Shown here piece by piece: positions 17,324 to 26,186 of a stretch of DNA of 64,000 nucleotides. The DNA comes from Clostridiales bacterium VE202-21 (GTDB lineage: Bacteria > Bacillota > Clostridia > Lachnospirales > Lachnospiraceae). The stretch lies in NCBI GenBank assembly GCA_000509105.1, contig BAIF02000060.1:59920-123919 (forward strand), read 5' to 3'. Numbering within the stretch: position 1 is the stretch's first letter; each line of letters starts with the position of its first letter. Under the pieces are notes generated by a model that was not told the DNA's origin, searched no databases, and was given only the letters and a program-made list of their open reading frames with translations. Made by a program: the position numbers and the translations under genes.

Positions 17324-17332
17324 TGATATAAT
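17324..17332 (+). promoter_or_regulatory. Extended -10 promoter candidate for the priming transferase
   Basis: TGATATAAT matches the extended -10 form (TGnTATAAT). No good -35 is present; that position falls in the last stem of the structured repeat. Transcription would begin about 18 nt before the start codon. Confidence 0.45.
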
Positions 17333-17356
17333 ATATAAACGAGTAAGGTGAAAATA

Positions 17357-18760
17357 ATGATTAAAGATAATCAGAAATATTTGAACCGGATGCAGGTGGT
17401 ATTGGACGGGCTGGTTATCATAGCTTCTTACGCACTTGCTTGGTATCTGCGATTCAGAAGCGGATTGATGGAGGTAGATGAATGGTATCTGCCTTTTGAA
17501 ATCTATATGCGGGCGCTGACATATATCGTTCCGGGATATTTGATTTTATACGGATGTTTTCAGGTATATACACCAAAGCGTGTACAAGGCAGAAGACTGG
17601 AAGCATGGCATATTACCCAGGCGAATGTTATAGGATTGCTGGGTTTCATCCTGATTCTTTATTTGACAAAGCAGCCCAACTTTTCACGGAAGATGATTTT
17701 CGTGTTCTTTCTTGTGAATGTTTTTCTGGAAGTGCTGTCAAGAAATCTGATCCGGTATTTTCTCCGCAATATTAGAAAAAACGGATACAATCAAAAGCAT
17801 ATGATTTTGGTTGGTTACAGCCGTGCTGCGGAGCAGTATATTGACCGGATAATGGCAAATCCGGAATGGGGATATTCCGTCAGAGGGATTCTGGACGACC
17901 ATCAGCCGAGAGGTACGGAGTATAAGGGCGTAAAAGTCATCGGAAGTATTGATAATCTCCTGATTATTCTTCCTCAGAACAGAGTTGATGAGATAGCCAT
18001 AACTCTTGGTATTGATGAGTATCATAAGCTGGAATATATTGTAAACATGTGTGAAAAGTCCGGTGTGCATACAAAATTTATTCCGGACTATAATAATATT
18101 ATCCCCACAAAGCCATATACGGAAGATCTGCTTGGGCTGCCGGTAATTAATATCAGACATGTGCCCCTGAATAATACCGTTAATAAAGTAGTAAAAAGAA
18201 GTGTGGATATTTTTGGCGCGATCGTGGCGATTGTATTGTTTTCACCAATAATGCTGGCTACTGCGCTGGCTATAAAAGTGACTTCCCCGGGTCCTCTTAT
18301 ATTCAGCCAGGAGAGAGTGGGACTGCAGAATAAACCGTTTGCCATGTATAAATTCCGCTCTATGGTAGTGCAGGAGGCAGAAAAAGAGAAAAGCAGATGG
18401 ACTACAAAAAACGATCCCAGAGTTACAAAAGTTGGAAAGTTTATTCGCAAAACAAGCATTGATGAACTCCCACAACTTTTCAATGTACTAAAAGGTGATA
18501 TGAGCTTGGTCGGCCCAAGGCCTGAACGGCCGCTTTTTGTAGAAAAGTTCAGGGAGGAAATACCCAGATACATGGTGAAACACCAGGTTCGTCCCGGCCT
18601 GACCGGATGGGCGCAGGTGAACGGCCTTCGGGGAGATACTTCCATTAGAAAGCGTATAGAATACGATTTGTACTATATTGAGAACTGGACGATAGGATTT
18701 GATTTTAAAATCTTGTTCCTGACATTTTTTAAGGGTTTTGTAAACAAAAATGCCTATTAG
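17357..18760 (+). CDS. Undecaprenyl-phosphate sugar phosphotransferase (priming enzyme)
   Basis: This family starts polysaccharide synthesis by moving a sugar-1-phosphate from an NDP-sugar to undecaprenyl phosphate. The protein is 467 residues, typical of the WcaJ/CpsE type. It has four N-terminal helices, a central CoA-binding-like domain (ILVGYSRAAEQYID near 150), a fifth hydrophobic segment (GAIVAIVLFSPIMLATALAI, about 287-306) and the C-terminal catalytic domain with FSQERVG, KFRSM, TSIDELPQL and SLVGPRPERP. ATG 17357 is preferred over GTG 17348 because AAGGTG sits just upstream. The sugar is probably glucose or galactose, but cannot be told from sequence. Confidence 0.93.
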   Translation: MIKDNQKYLNRMQVVLDGLVIIASYALAWYLRFRSGLMEVDEWYLPFEIYMRALTYIVPGYLILYGCFQVYTPKRVQGRRLEAWHITQANVIGLLGFILILYLTKQPNFSRKMIFVFFLVNVFLEVLSRNLIRYFLRNIRKNGYNQKHMILVGYSRAAEQYIDRIMANPEWGYSVRGILDDHQPRGTEYKGVKVIGSIDNLLIILPQNRVDEIAITLGIDEYHKLEYIVNMCEKSGVHTKFIPDYNNIIPTKPYTEDLLGLPVINIRHVPLNNTVNKVVKRSVDIFGAIVAIVLFSPIMLATALAIKVTSPGPLIFSQERVGLQNKPFAMYKFRSMVVQEAEKEKSRWTTKNDPRVTKVGKFIRKTSIDELPQLFNVLKGDMSLVGPRPERPLFVEKFREEIPRYMVKHQVRPGLTGWAQVNGLRGDTSIRKRIEYDLYYIENWTIGFDFKILFLTFFKGFVNKNAY

Positions 18761-18789
18761 GCAAAGATCAATTTTAAGGGGAAGTGAAA

Positions 18790-20010
18790 ATGGCTAGAAA
18801 AAAATCCAAGGGTAGAATGACAAAGCAGCAGCGTGCTTTGTTACATAAGAAAAAGATGAGAAAAAGAATTATACTGCTAGTAGTGGAGATCATTCTTCTT
18901 CTTGTTTTGGGAGCAGCAGCTTATGCAATGTCCAAATTGGACAAACTGGATTTTCAGACGGTTAACACCTCAAACCTGGAAATTTATCAGGATACGGGAG
19001 AATTTACCAATATTGCACTGTTCGGGCTAGACTCCAGAGAAGGAGAGCTGGACGGAGGAGTAAGAAGCGACAGCATGATGATCGCAAGTATTGACAATAA
19101 AACAAAAAATGTAAAAATTGTATCTGTGTTCAGGGATACACTGACTCAGCAAGATGATGGGACATACGAAAAGGCCAATGCAGCATATTCATTTGGCGGT
19201 CCGGAGGAGGCCATTGCATTGCTGAACCGGAACTTTGACTTGGATATTCAAAAGTATATGAGTGTGAATTTTAATGCCCTTGCAGATGTAATTGATTTGT
19301 TAGGAGGAATCGAAATTGATCTGACTGCCGAGGAAGTATTTTGGACAAATGGGTACTGTACTGAAACTTCACAGGTTGTAGGGAGAAAAACAACAGAACT
19401 GACTCAGCCGGGAAAACAGGTTTTAGATGGTATTCAGGCAGTATCATATGCAAGAATAAGATATACGGAGGGAGACGATTATAAACGTGCCGAAAGGCAG
19501 AGAACTGTTTTGCAGAAGGTGGTAGAAAAGGCCAAGACGGCGAGCCTGTCTACATTAAACAAAATTATTGATCAGGTACTGCCGCAGGTTTCAACGAATT
19601 TATCTACAAGTGATTTTGTTGGGCTTGCAGCAAGCGCTGCCAGATACACGATCGGAGAAATGACAGGATATCCGTTCGATGTTACGACATCAGAAGATGT
19701 AATTGGGCTGGAAGGTTCTTTTGTCGTACCGATCGGTTTTGCAGATAATGTCAGGCAGCTCCACAAATTCTTATTTAAAGCAGAAAATTACCAGGTGTCC
19801 GAAAAGGTACTGCAGATAGACAGCGATGTGGCCTATTTAACCGGAATCGCTGGTTCCTATAATGACAATGCCGACAGTACAGACGCTGCAGGGGGAACCG
19901 GAGGTGCGAATGGCTACGGGCCGGCAGATACTCAGGATACTGGGGATTATGGAAATCTCGACAGCTCAGATGGCAGCGAATATGATTACGGAGATAATGC
20001 AGGATATTAG
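18790..20010 (+). CDS. LytR-CpsA-Psr (LCP) family polymer ligase, first copy
   Basis: LCP enzymes move lipid-linked polymers such as teichoic acid or capsule onto peptidoglycan on the outer face. The product is 406 residues. A very basic N-terminus precedes one transmembrane helix (IILLVVEIILLLVLGAAAYA). The LCP domain has the usual GLDSR, RSDSMM, VSVFRDT and YARIRYTEGDDYKRAERQR motifs; the last Arg and Asp residues bind the pyrophosphate. The C-terminus is low-complexity, rich in Gly, Asp and Ser. ATG 18790 is chosen because AAGGGGAAG precedes it. A close paralogue lies at 21033 beyond one glycosyltransferase gene, which indicates local duplication. Confidence 0.93.
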   Translation: MARKKSKGRMTKQQRALLHKKKMRKRIILLVVEIILLLVLGAAAYAMSKLDKLDFQTVNTSNLEIYQDTGEFTNIALFGLDSREGELDGGVRSDSMMIASIDNKTKNVKIVSVFRDTLTQQDDGTYEKANAAYSFGGPEEAIALLNRNFDLDIQKYMSVNFNALADVIDLLGGIEIDLTAEEVFWTNGYCTETSQVVGRKTTELTQPGKQVLDGIQAVSYARIRYTEGDDYKRAERQRTVLQKVVEKAKTASLSTLNKIIDQVLPQVSTNLSTSDFVGLAASAARYTIGEMTGYPFDVTTSEDVIGLEGSFVVPIGFADNVRQLHKFLFKAENYQVSEKVLQIDSDVAYLTGIAGSYNDNADSTDAAGGTGGANGYGPADTQDTGDYGNLDSSDGSEYDYGDNAGY

Positions 20011-20019
20011 GAGAAAATA

Positions 20020-20937
20020 ATGGACAGACCCACAGTGGATATAATCATTCCGACTTACAAACCGGATATAAAGTTTGAAAAGCTGATCAGAGGACTAATA
20101 AGACAGTCATACCCTATACAGAATATCTTTATTATCCACACCAAAGGCGGGCGCTTCCCTTGGGAGACAGCAGGCCTGGATGGCAGGGTGACTGTGAAGG
20201 AGATTGAGAAGGATAAGTTTGACCACGGGGGGACACGCCGGATGGCCGCAGGTTTAAGTGATGCAGATATTTTTATCTGTATGACCCAGGATGCGGTTCC
20301 AGCAGATCGTGATCTTGTGAAGCATCTTTTACAGGCTTTTGAGAATGATAAAGTGGCTTGTGCCTATGCAAGGCAGCTGCCGGACGAGAAGTCTGATGTG
20401 ATTGAGCGCTATACGAGAAGCTTTAATTATCCGGCAGAAGGCTGTATAAAGGATTTAAATTCGATTGATAAGATAGGGATTAAAGCATTCTTCTGCTCCA
20501 ATGTATGTGCCGCATACCGAAAAACGTATTATGATGAACTTGGAGGGTTTGTGAAAAAGGCAGTTTTTAATGAAGATATGATTATGGCTGGGAGAATGCT
20601 GAAGGCAGGGTACAGCTGTGTATATGCTGCAAAAGCAGAGGTGATACACTCACATAATTATACTTGTATCCAACAGTTTAAGAGAAATTTTGATGTTGCT
20701 GTTTCACAGGTTGATAATCCAGATGTGTTTGGCGGCATTAAATCTGAGAGTGAAGGAATCAGGCTGATGAAAAATACAGCAGGATACCTTATTAAGATAA
20801 GGAGACCCTGGCTGATCATGCCGCTTGTTATAAAAAGTGGATTTAAATACCTGGGATATAAGCTGGGACAGCATTATAAGCATCTTCCACAAAGGCTAGT
20901 AGTAAAGCTCTCCTCAAATCCTAAATATTGGAACTGA
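20020..20937 (+). CDS. Family 2 glycosyltransferase, rhamnosyltransferase-like
   Basis: A 305-residue GT2 protein. VDIIIPTYKPD opens the nucleotide-binding fold; FDHGGTRRMA (about residues 67-76) and CMTQDAVP (about 87-94) match the pattern of dTDP-rhamnosyl and related transferases, and FNEDMIMAGRM near residue 182 supplies the acidic catalytic pair. GGAGAAAATA lies before the ATG. It sits between the two LCP genes with a 9-nt gap after the first, so it is in the same transcript. The sugar donor is inferred only from the motif pattern. Confidence 0.87.
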   Translation: MDRPTVDIIIPTYKPDIKFEKLIRGLIRQSYPIQNIFIIHTKGGRFPWETAGLDGRVTVKEIEKDKFDHGGTRRMAAGLSDADIFICMTQDAVPADRDLVKHLLQAFENDKVACAYARQLPDEKSDVIERYTRSFNYPAEGCIKDLNSIDKIGIKAFFCSNVCAAYRKTYYDELGGFVKKAVFNEDMIMAGRMLKAGYSCVYAAKAEVIHSHNYTCIQQFKRNFDVAVSQVDNPDVFGGIKSESEGIRLMKNTAGYLIKIRRPWLIMPLVIKSGFKYLGYKLGQHYKHLPQRLVVKLSSNPKYWN

Positions 20938-21032
20938 AGCAGGAAGAATACGGAAATTAAGATTGAAGTTTAGCTGGAAGTATTGTATGATTAATTGTGA
21001 TCATGAATTCGATATTTTAGGAAGGATTTACA

Positions 21033-22358
21033 ATGGCGAGAAAAAAGAATATAAGAAGACGCAGAAGAAGAGCAAAGAGGGGATTTGCATCTTGGGCAGT
21101 ATGGAAGAAGGCTCTGGCTATTGCGGGGGGGACTGTTGTCCTGCTGACAACTGCCGGAGTAGCCTTTGCGGCATCGAAGCTCAATAAGATAGAAACCACG
21201 AAGCTGGATGCATCAAAGCTGAATATATCGACAGAAGTTGAGCATAATGAAACTGGATATCTGAACGTGGCGTTGTTTGGCCTGGATACCAGGCCGGGGA
21301 ATCCGGAAGAGGGGGAGCGAAGCGATACGATCATTATAGCAAGCCTGAACCGTGAGAACAAAGAAGTCAGATTATGTTCCGTATTCAGGGATACGCTACT
21401 TCAACAGGATGACGGATCGTACAATAAAGCGAATGCAGCCTATTCTTTTGGTGGCCCCGAAGAGGCTGTAGCCATGCTGAATAAAAATCTGGATATGGAC
21501 ATACAGCATTATGCAACAGTTAATTTTAATGCGCTGGTGGATGTTATAGATGAACTGGGCGGTATTGAACTGGATCTTACATCAGAAGAAGTTTTCTGGA
21601 CTAATGGCTACTGCACAGAAACATCAAGGGTAACAGGCAAGACCACAACCGAACTGACGCAGCCTGGGAAACAGATACTGGATGGCGTTCAGGCCACATC
21701 TTACTGCAGAATCCGCTATACACAGGGCGATGATTTTAAACGGGCAGAGCGGCAGCGTACGGTATTGGAACAGATTGTCAAGAAAGCCCAGACAGCCGAT
21801 CTTACAACGATTAATAAGATTATTGATAAAGTTTTTCCAATGATTGAAACCAACTTTTCGCTGACAGAAATTTTAGCATATGCCAAAGATGCTTTTGAAT
21901 ATAATTTAACAGAAATGAGTGGGTTCCCATTCGATAAATCAACAGCAAGTTTATCCGGTGTAGGAAGTTCGGTGGTACCGGAGACATTGCAAAGTAATGT
22001 CCTGCAGCTGCATGAATTTTTCTTCGGTGATGACGGATACAGTCCGTCTTCTACCGTAACGGTTATAAGTTCGGAGATAGGCAGTTATGCTACGAATATA
22101 ATTACCGATGAAGAGGCCGCAACTTATGAACCACAAGAGGGCAGCTATTATTATAATAGCACACCCCAGGGGAATGATGATGGAAGCACAGAAAATTCGG
22201 ATGCTGCCGGAGGCAGTACGGGGAATCCGGACGGGACTGGTGATGGTTCCACACCGGATAGCGGAGGAAACAGTTCTGAAACAGGCGGAAACTTCGAACA
22301 GCCAGAGAGTGGAGCCGAAGGAGGAACTTCAGATCAGGTAAGTGGAGCAGTACAATAA
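21033..22358 (+). CDS. LytR-CpsA-Psr (LCP) family polymer ligase, second copy
   Basis: A 441-residue paralogue of the LCP gene at 18790. It has the same order: Arg/Lys-rich start, one transmembrane helix near residues 28-47, GLDTRPG, RSDTII, CSVFRDT and YCRIRYTQGDDFKRAERQR. Long stretches such as KANAAYSFGGPEEA and TNGYCTETS are identical in both copies. The C-terminal about 75 residues are a Gly/Ser/Asp/Glu-rich tail that differs from the first copy. Two LCP enzymes in one locus suggest two polymers or two acceptor positions. GGAAGGATT precedes the ATG. Confidence 0.93.
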   Translation: MARKKNIRRRRRRAKRGFASWAVWKKALAIAGGTVVLLTTAGVAFAASKLNKIETTKLDASKLNISTEVEHNETGYLNVALFGLDTRPGNPEEGERSDTIIIASLNRENKEVRLCSVFRDTLLQQDDGSYNKANAAYSFGGPEEAVAMLNKNLDMDIQHYATVNFNALVDVIDELGGIELDLTSEEVFWTNGYCTETSRVTGKTTTELTQPGKQILDGVQATSYCRIRYTQGDDFKRAERQRTVLEQIVKKAQTADLTTINKIIDKVFPMIETNFSLTEILAYAKDAFEYNLTEMSGFPFDKSTASLSGVGSSVVPETLQSNVLQLHEFFFGDDGYSPSSTVTVISSEIGSYATNIITDEEAATYEPQEGSYYYNSTPQGNDDGSTENSDAAGGSTGNPDGTGDGSTPDSGGNSSETGGNFEQPESGAEGGTSDQVSGAVQ

Positions 22359-22382
22359 AAGATGGCAAAAGAGGTAGATAAG

Positions 22383-23810
22383 ATGAAGAAAGCATTTAAA
22401 CAGATAGGAGTCGCAATATTAACATTGTGCCTGACGGTCTCTTGTTTTTCATTTGTTGCATTGGCGGCAGAAGGGACTCTGCAGTTTTCAGACCCCTCAG
22501 CGGCGGCTGGGGAAAATGTTACGGTAACAGCAAAGGTGATTTCCAACGCGGAAGGTGTTGCTGTGGGCGACACGGATATTACAGTCACTTATGATCCTTC
22601 TATATTAAAATTCGTCAGTGGAACAAATGCAACAGGCGGTGATGGTACGGTCAAATTGTCTGCCAAAGGTGACGGAACCTCAATGGAAGTAAATTACTCT
22701 ATGGAGTTTACGGCCCTGAAAGAAGGAACCGCAACACTTGAGGCGAAAGAATATACGGCATATCTGGCCAATGATGAAGCGCTGAATCTTACTCTTGGTA
22801 CTTCACAGGTGACAATACAGGGCGGTACTCCGGTTTCTGAGGAAGAAGCAGGTGAAAATGAAGGCCAGGCAGGTTCAGACGGACTAAAGGTAACCGTAGA
22901 CGGAAAAGAATATACGGTAAATGCAAACTTCTCAGAGGCCGTGATTCCAAAAGGATTCACGGCAGCAGAAACGGAACTGGACGGCCAGAAGACGAAGGCA
23001 ATGGTTCAAGAGACCAGCGGGCAGTATATTTTCTTTCTGCAAGACAGCGACGGCAATTCTGACTATTTCCTTTATAGTGACGATGACGGCTCCTTTTCAC
23101 AGACAGCGGTAGTCGATGTTAATTCTTCGCTCTCTATCTTTTTAATGGAACACAAGGACAAAGAAGGTCTTCCGGAAGAGTATAAGGAGACAACAACGGA
23201 TATTGGTGGAAAGGTGTTTACTGCCTGGCAGAATACATCTGAAAAAGAGTACTATCTGGTATATGCATTGAGCAGTGAGGGCAGCAAAGGCTATTATCAA
23301 TATGATACTACAGAAAAGACCTACCAGAGATATACGCCTCCAGTGGTAGAAAAAAAAGAGAGCAGCAATACGCTGACTGATAAACTTACAAATTTTATAA
23401 ATAAATATATGACAATTATATTATGCGCGGTATGGGGCGTGTTCCTTGTCATGCTGATTATTATAATCGTCCTGGGCGTAAAGCTGAGCCGCAGGAATCA
23501 GGAGTTGGACGACCTGTATGATGAATATAACATTGATGGGGATGGACAGGATGATATGCCGAAGTCAAGAAAGAGGGACAGAGATCAGTTTGTCGGGTTC
23601 CAGGATGATAGTGATGAATATGAAGACGATTACGGCGATGATTATGATGACGATTTCGAAGAATATGATGAAGACTTCGATGACGAGTATGCGGATGACG
23701 ATGATTCCTATGATGACGAATTTGAAGAATATGAAGAAGAAACACCCTCAGTCAGAAGCAGAAAGAAAAAAGATGACGATGATTATTCAGTAGATTTTAT
23801 TGATCTGTAG
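22383..23810 (+). CDS. Cohesin-domain surface protein with transmembrane helix and acidic tail
   Basis: The 475-residue protein has a signal peptide (LTLCLTVSCFSFVALAAE), then a cohesin-like beta domain of about 130 residues. Its LQFSDPSAAAGENVTVTAKV and DITVTYDPSILKFVSG segments follow the cohesin pattern that binds dockerins. A second extracellular region and one transmembrane helix near residue 345 follow. The cytoplasmic tail of about 100 residues is extremely rich in Asp and Glu, with a short basic end. ATG 22383 is chosen because AAGAGGT lies upstream and it gives a normal signal peptide. It ends the run begun by the priming transferase and is followed by a terminator. The partner is unknown, and no dockerin is in the window. 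Confidence 0.82.
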   Translation: MKKAFKQIGVAILTLCLTVSCFSFVALAAEGTLQFSDPSAAAGENVTVTAKVISNAEGVAVGDTDITVTYDPSILKFVSGTNATGGDGTVKLSAKGDGTSMEVNYSMEFTALKEGTATLEAKEYTAYLANDEALNLTLGTSQVTIQGGTPVSEEEAGENEGQAGSDGLKVTVDGKEYTVNANFSEAVIPKGFTAAETELDGQKTKAMVQETSGQYIFFLQDSDGNSDYFLYSDDDGSFSQTAVVDVNSSLSIFLMEHKDKEGLPEEYKETTTDIGGKVFTAWQNTSEKEYYLVYALSSEGSKGYYQYDTTEKTYQRYTPPVVEKKESSNTLTDKLTNFINKYMTIILCAVWGVFLVMLIIIIVLGVKLSRRNQELDDLYDEYNIDGDGQDDMPKSRKRDRDQFVGFQDDSDEYEDDYGDDYDDDFEEYDEDFDDEYADDDDSYDDEFEEYEEETPSVRSRKKKDDDDYSVDFIDL

Positions 23811-23834
23811 CAGTCTGTTGAATGTATCAATGTG

Positions 23835-23860
23835 AATGGCTGGGGGAACCAGCCATTTTT
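23835..23860 (+). terminator. Rho-independent terminator after the cohesin gene
   Basis: A perfect 9-bp stem AATGGCTGG/CCAGCCATT (23835-23843 and 23849-23857) with a 5-nt loop and a short T-run. Confidence 0.8.
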
Positions 23861-23876
23861 CATGATACAGAAAACA

Positions 23877-23905
23877 TTGCTCTATATAGAACTGGGTGCT
23901 ATAAT
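23877..23905 (+). promoter_or_regulatory. Promoter for the ABC exporter operon
   Basis: TTGCTC (23877-23882) and a perfect TATAAT (23900-23905) are 17 bp apart. The leader to 24025 holds a hairpin built from CTGGCAG and CTGCCAG with an inner ATCC/GGAT stem. Confidence 0.6.
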
Positions 23906-24024
23906 AGATAAGAAAAATTTGTGGAAGACCTGGCAGTATCCCGGGATGCTGCCAGTTCGCGTTATACTGCAGGGTTTCCCCTGATAGATTCCATTACCGC
24001 AAAAGAAGAGGAGAAGTAACTGTT

Positions 24025-24801
24025 TTGTCAAGATATATTCAGAATTTTTTGAAATTTAAACCTCTGTTGGGGGAACTGGTTGCAAGGGATATTAAAATTA
24101 AATACAGAAGATCTGTACTGGGCGTATTGTGGACCTTGTTAAATCCACTCTGTATGATGATTATTTTGTCCGTGGTCTTTTCGAATCTGTTTAAATTCGA
24201 TATTGAAAATTTCCCATTATATATTCTAAGCGGTCAGGTAATTTTTAACTTTTATTCAGATGCTACATCAGGTGCGATGTCGGCAATAATAGGAAGTGCA
24301 GCGTTAATTAAAAAGGTGTACGTTCCTAAATACTTATTTGTTCTGTCAAGAGTCTTTTCCAGCACGATCAATTTGATGGCATCCTTTACAGCGATGCTGA
24401 TTGTTATGGTGGCAACAAGAACGGAACTTCACTGGACTGCTTTTTTATTTCCCATACCGCTGATTCTGCTGGTACTTTTTTCGTTAGGAATCGGCCTGAT
24501 CCTGTCGGCAGTAACAGTTAAATTTAGAGACATTATACATTTATATGGAGTTTTTGTAACGGGTCTGTTGTATTTAACACCTGTTATTTATCCGATGTCG
24601 ATTTTACCTGATTGGTTATATAAAGTGGTTATGCTGAATCCATTGACGAATATTTTAATGATGTTCCGAGATGTGATGTTGAACAACAGCATGTTCAGCT
24701 TATCCTCCCTGTTGATTGCACTTATTGAGGCATTCTTGTCTTTGGGGATCGGTCTGTACGTCTTTTATAAGAATCAGGATAAGTTCATTTTAAATATTTA
24801 G
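24025..24801 (+). CDS. ABC-2 type polysaccharide export permease (Wzm/TagG type)
   Basis: This is the membrane half of an ABC transporter that moves a finished lipid-linked polysaccharide across the membrane. The 258-residue protein has the diagnostic N-terminal LVARDIKIKYRRSVLGVLWTLLNPL and six hydrophobic helices, ending with LYVFYKNQDKFILNI. The TTG start is preceded by GAGGAG about 12 nt upstream, somewhat far. The ATPase gene follows after 9 nt. With the priming transferase and LCP genes next door, this points to an ABC-dependent wall polymer or teichoic-acid-like glycan. Confidence 0.93.
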   Translation: MSRYIQNFLKFKPLLGELVARDIKIKYRRSVLGVLWTLLNPLCMMIILSVVFSNLFKFDIENFPLYILSGQVIFNFYSDATSGAMSAIIGSAALIKKVYVPKYLFVLSRVFSSTINLMASFTAMLIVMVATRTELHWTAFLFPIPLILLVLFSLGIGLILSAVTVKFRDIIHLYGVFVTGLLYLTPVIYPMSILPDWLYKVVMLNPLTNILMMFRDVMLNNSMFSLSSLLIALIEAFLSLGIGLYVFYKNQDKFILNI

Positions 24802-24810
24802 GAGTTGATT

Positions 24811-25548
24811 ATGGATAGAAAAACAGTTGTAAAAGTAGAAAATGTATCAATGAAGTTTAACCTTTCATCTGAAAAGTTCGACAGTTTTAAAGAATACATT
24901 ATAAAGAGTATTAAAAACCAGGTATCTTATGATGAATTTTGGGCGCTGAAAGATATATCTTTTGAGGTAATGCAGGGAGACTCTCTAGGCCTGATCGGTC
25001 TCAATGGCAGCGGGAAGAGTACGATGCTTAAAACAATAGCCGGGGTATTAAAACCTACCCAGGGTTCCGTGGCAGTCTATGGGAATGTAGCTCCGCTGAT
25101 TGAACTTGGAGCAGGATTTGATTTTGATTTGACGGCCAAGGAGAACGTTTATCTAAATGGTGCACTTCTGGGATACTCAAGGAAAATGATGGAGGGATAT
25201 TATAACGACATTGTGGAGTTTTCAGAGCTTCATGACTTTATGGATGTACCAGTCAAGAATTTTTCTTCGGGAATGGTGTCCCGGCTTGCGTTTGCTATAG
25301 CAACGATCGGCACGCCAGATATATTGATTGTAGATGAGGTGCTGTCTGTAGGCGATTTTCGTTTCCAGCAAAAGTGTGAGGAGAGGATTCACCACATGAT
25401 GGATTCCGGGACAACAATCTTGTTTGTATCCCACAGCATTGAGCAGGTAAAATCTATCTGCAACAAGATTGTCTGGCTTGAGAAAGGGAAGCTCAGAAGA
25501 TTTGGAGATGCAGAGGAAATCTGTGAAGAATATAGTAAATGCTATTGA
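24811..25548 (+). CDS. ABC polysaccharide exporter ATPase (Wzt/TagH type)
   Basis: The ATPase partner of the preceding permease. The 245-residue protein has Walker A GLNGSGKST near residue 66, the signature FSSGMVSRLAFA near 150, Walker B ILIVDEVLSVGD near 172, and the H-loop SHS. ATG 24811 is chosen because GGAG lies 6 nt upstream; TTG 24805 is less likely. It lacks the C-terminal carbohydrate-recognition domain of Wzt proteins that recognise a capped O-antigen, so export is probably coupled to synthesis without an end-cap signal. Confidence 0.94.
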   Translation: MDRKTVVKVENVSMKFNLSSEKFDSFKEYIIKSIKNQVSYDEFWALKDISFEVMQGDSLGLIGLNGSGKSTMLKTIAGVLKPTQGSVAVYGNVAPLIELGAGFDFDLTAKENVYLNGALLGYSRKMMEGYYNDIVEFSELHDFMDVPVKNFSSGMVSRLAFAIATIGTPDILIVDEVLSVGDFRFQQKCEERIHHMMDSGTTILFVSHSIEQVKSICNKIVWLEKGKLRRFGDAEEICEEYSKCY

Positions 25549-25567
25549 TAAGTGCTGAGGAGATAAG

Positions 25568-26161
25568 ATGAAAAGAGTAAAAAGTCTGATTATAATTGTT
25601 CTTATACTCGCGGCTGCATTTTTGTATGCCCATATAGGAAAAAATAATCTGGTATATGATAAGAATGTGGATAACAGTCAGTACATTCCAACAGGAGCTG
25701 TAGCAAAAATAGAACAGACTTTTGTAGGCCAGGAGGAGACACTGGATGGATTTCGTGCTAAGTGCCAGGTAATTGGGGATGTCACGGGAATGAAAGTAAA
25801 ATACTCACTGTTAAATATGGAGAGCGGCGAGAAAGAAGCGCAGGGGACTGCGGATGCTGAAAAAATAAAAAATGGACGCTTTTATTATTTTAAATTTGAT
25901 ACTGTAAAAAATTGTAAGGGGAATAAGTACAAAGTCATTTTTGAGAACGAGAGCGTGGATGAATCCAAAGGAATAGGGTTCAGTTTTCAGCCTGAAACAG
26001 AGACGGGAACCGAACTTACAATTAAAGGTGTAAATACAACAGGCACAATGATCGTAAAAGTAGTAACGGAAAGATTTGATCTAGAGACCTTTATTGTTCT
26101 GTTGGTATTTATATTATATGTAGCAGTTTTTATTAAATTTTTGTACAGATTGTTCAAATAG
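25568..26161 (+). CDS. Membrane protein of unknown function with an extracellular domain
   Basis: A 197-residue protein with an N-terminal helix (SLIIIVLILAAAFLYAHIG), an extracellular beta-rich domain of about 140 residues, and a C-terminal helix (FIVLLVFILYVAVFIKFLY) ending in a short basic tail. No catalytic motif is seen. It lies 20 nt after the exporter ATPase and 25 nt before a large glycosyltransferase, so it is almost certainly in the exporter operon. It might help the exporter or hold the polymer. I do not recognise the family. Confidence 0.6.
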   Translation: MKRVKSLIIIVLILAAAFLYAHIGKNNLVYDKNVDNSQYIPTGAVAKIEQTFVGQEETLDGFRAKCQVIGDVTGMKVKYSLLNMESGEKEAQGTADAEKIKNGRFYYFKFDTVKNCKGNKYKVIFENESVDESKGIGFSFQPETETGTELTIKGVNTTGTMIVKVVTERFDLETFIVLLVFILYVAVFIKFLYRLFK

Positions 26162-26186
26162 GCAGATTCAGAAAGAGAAGGATTGT

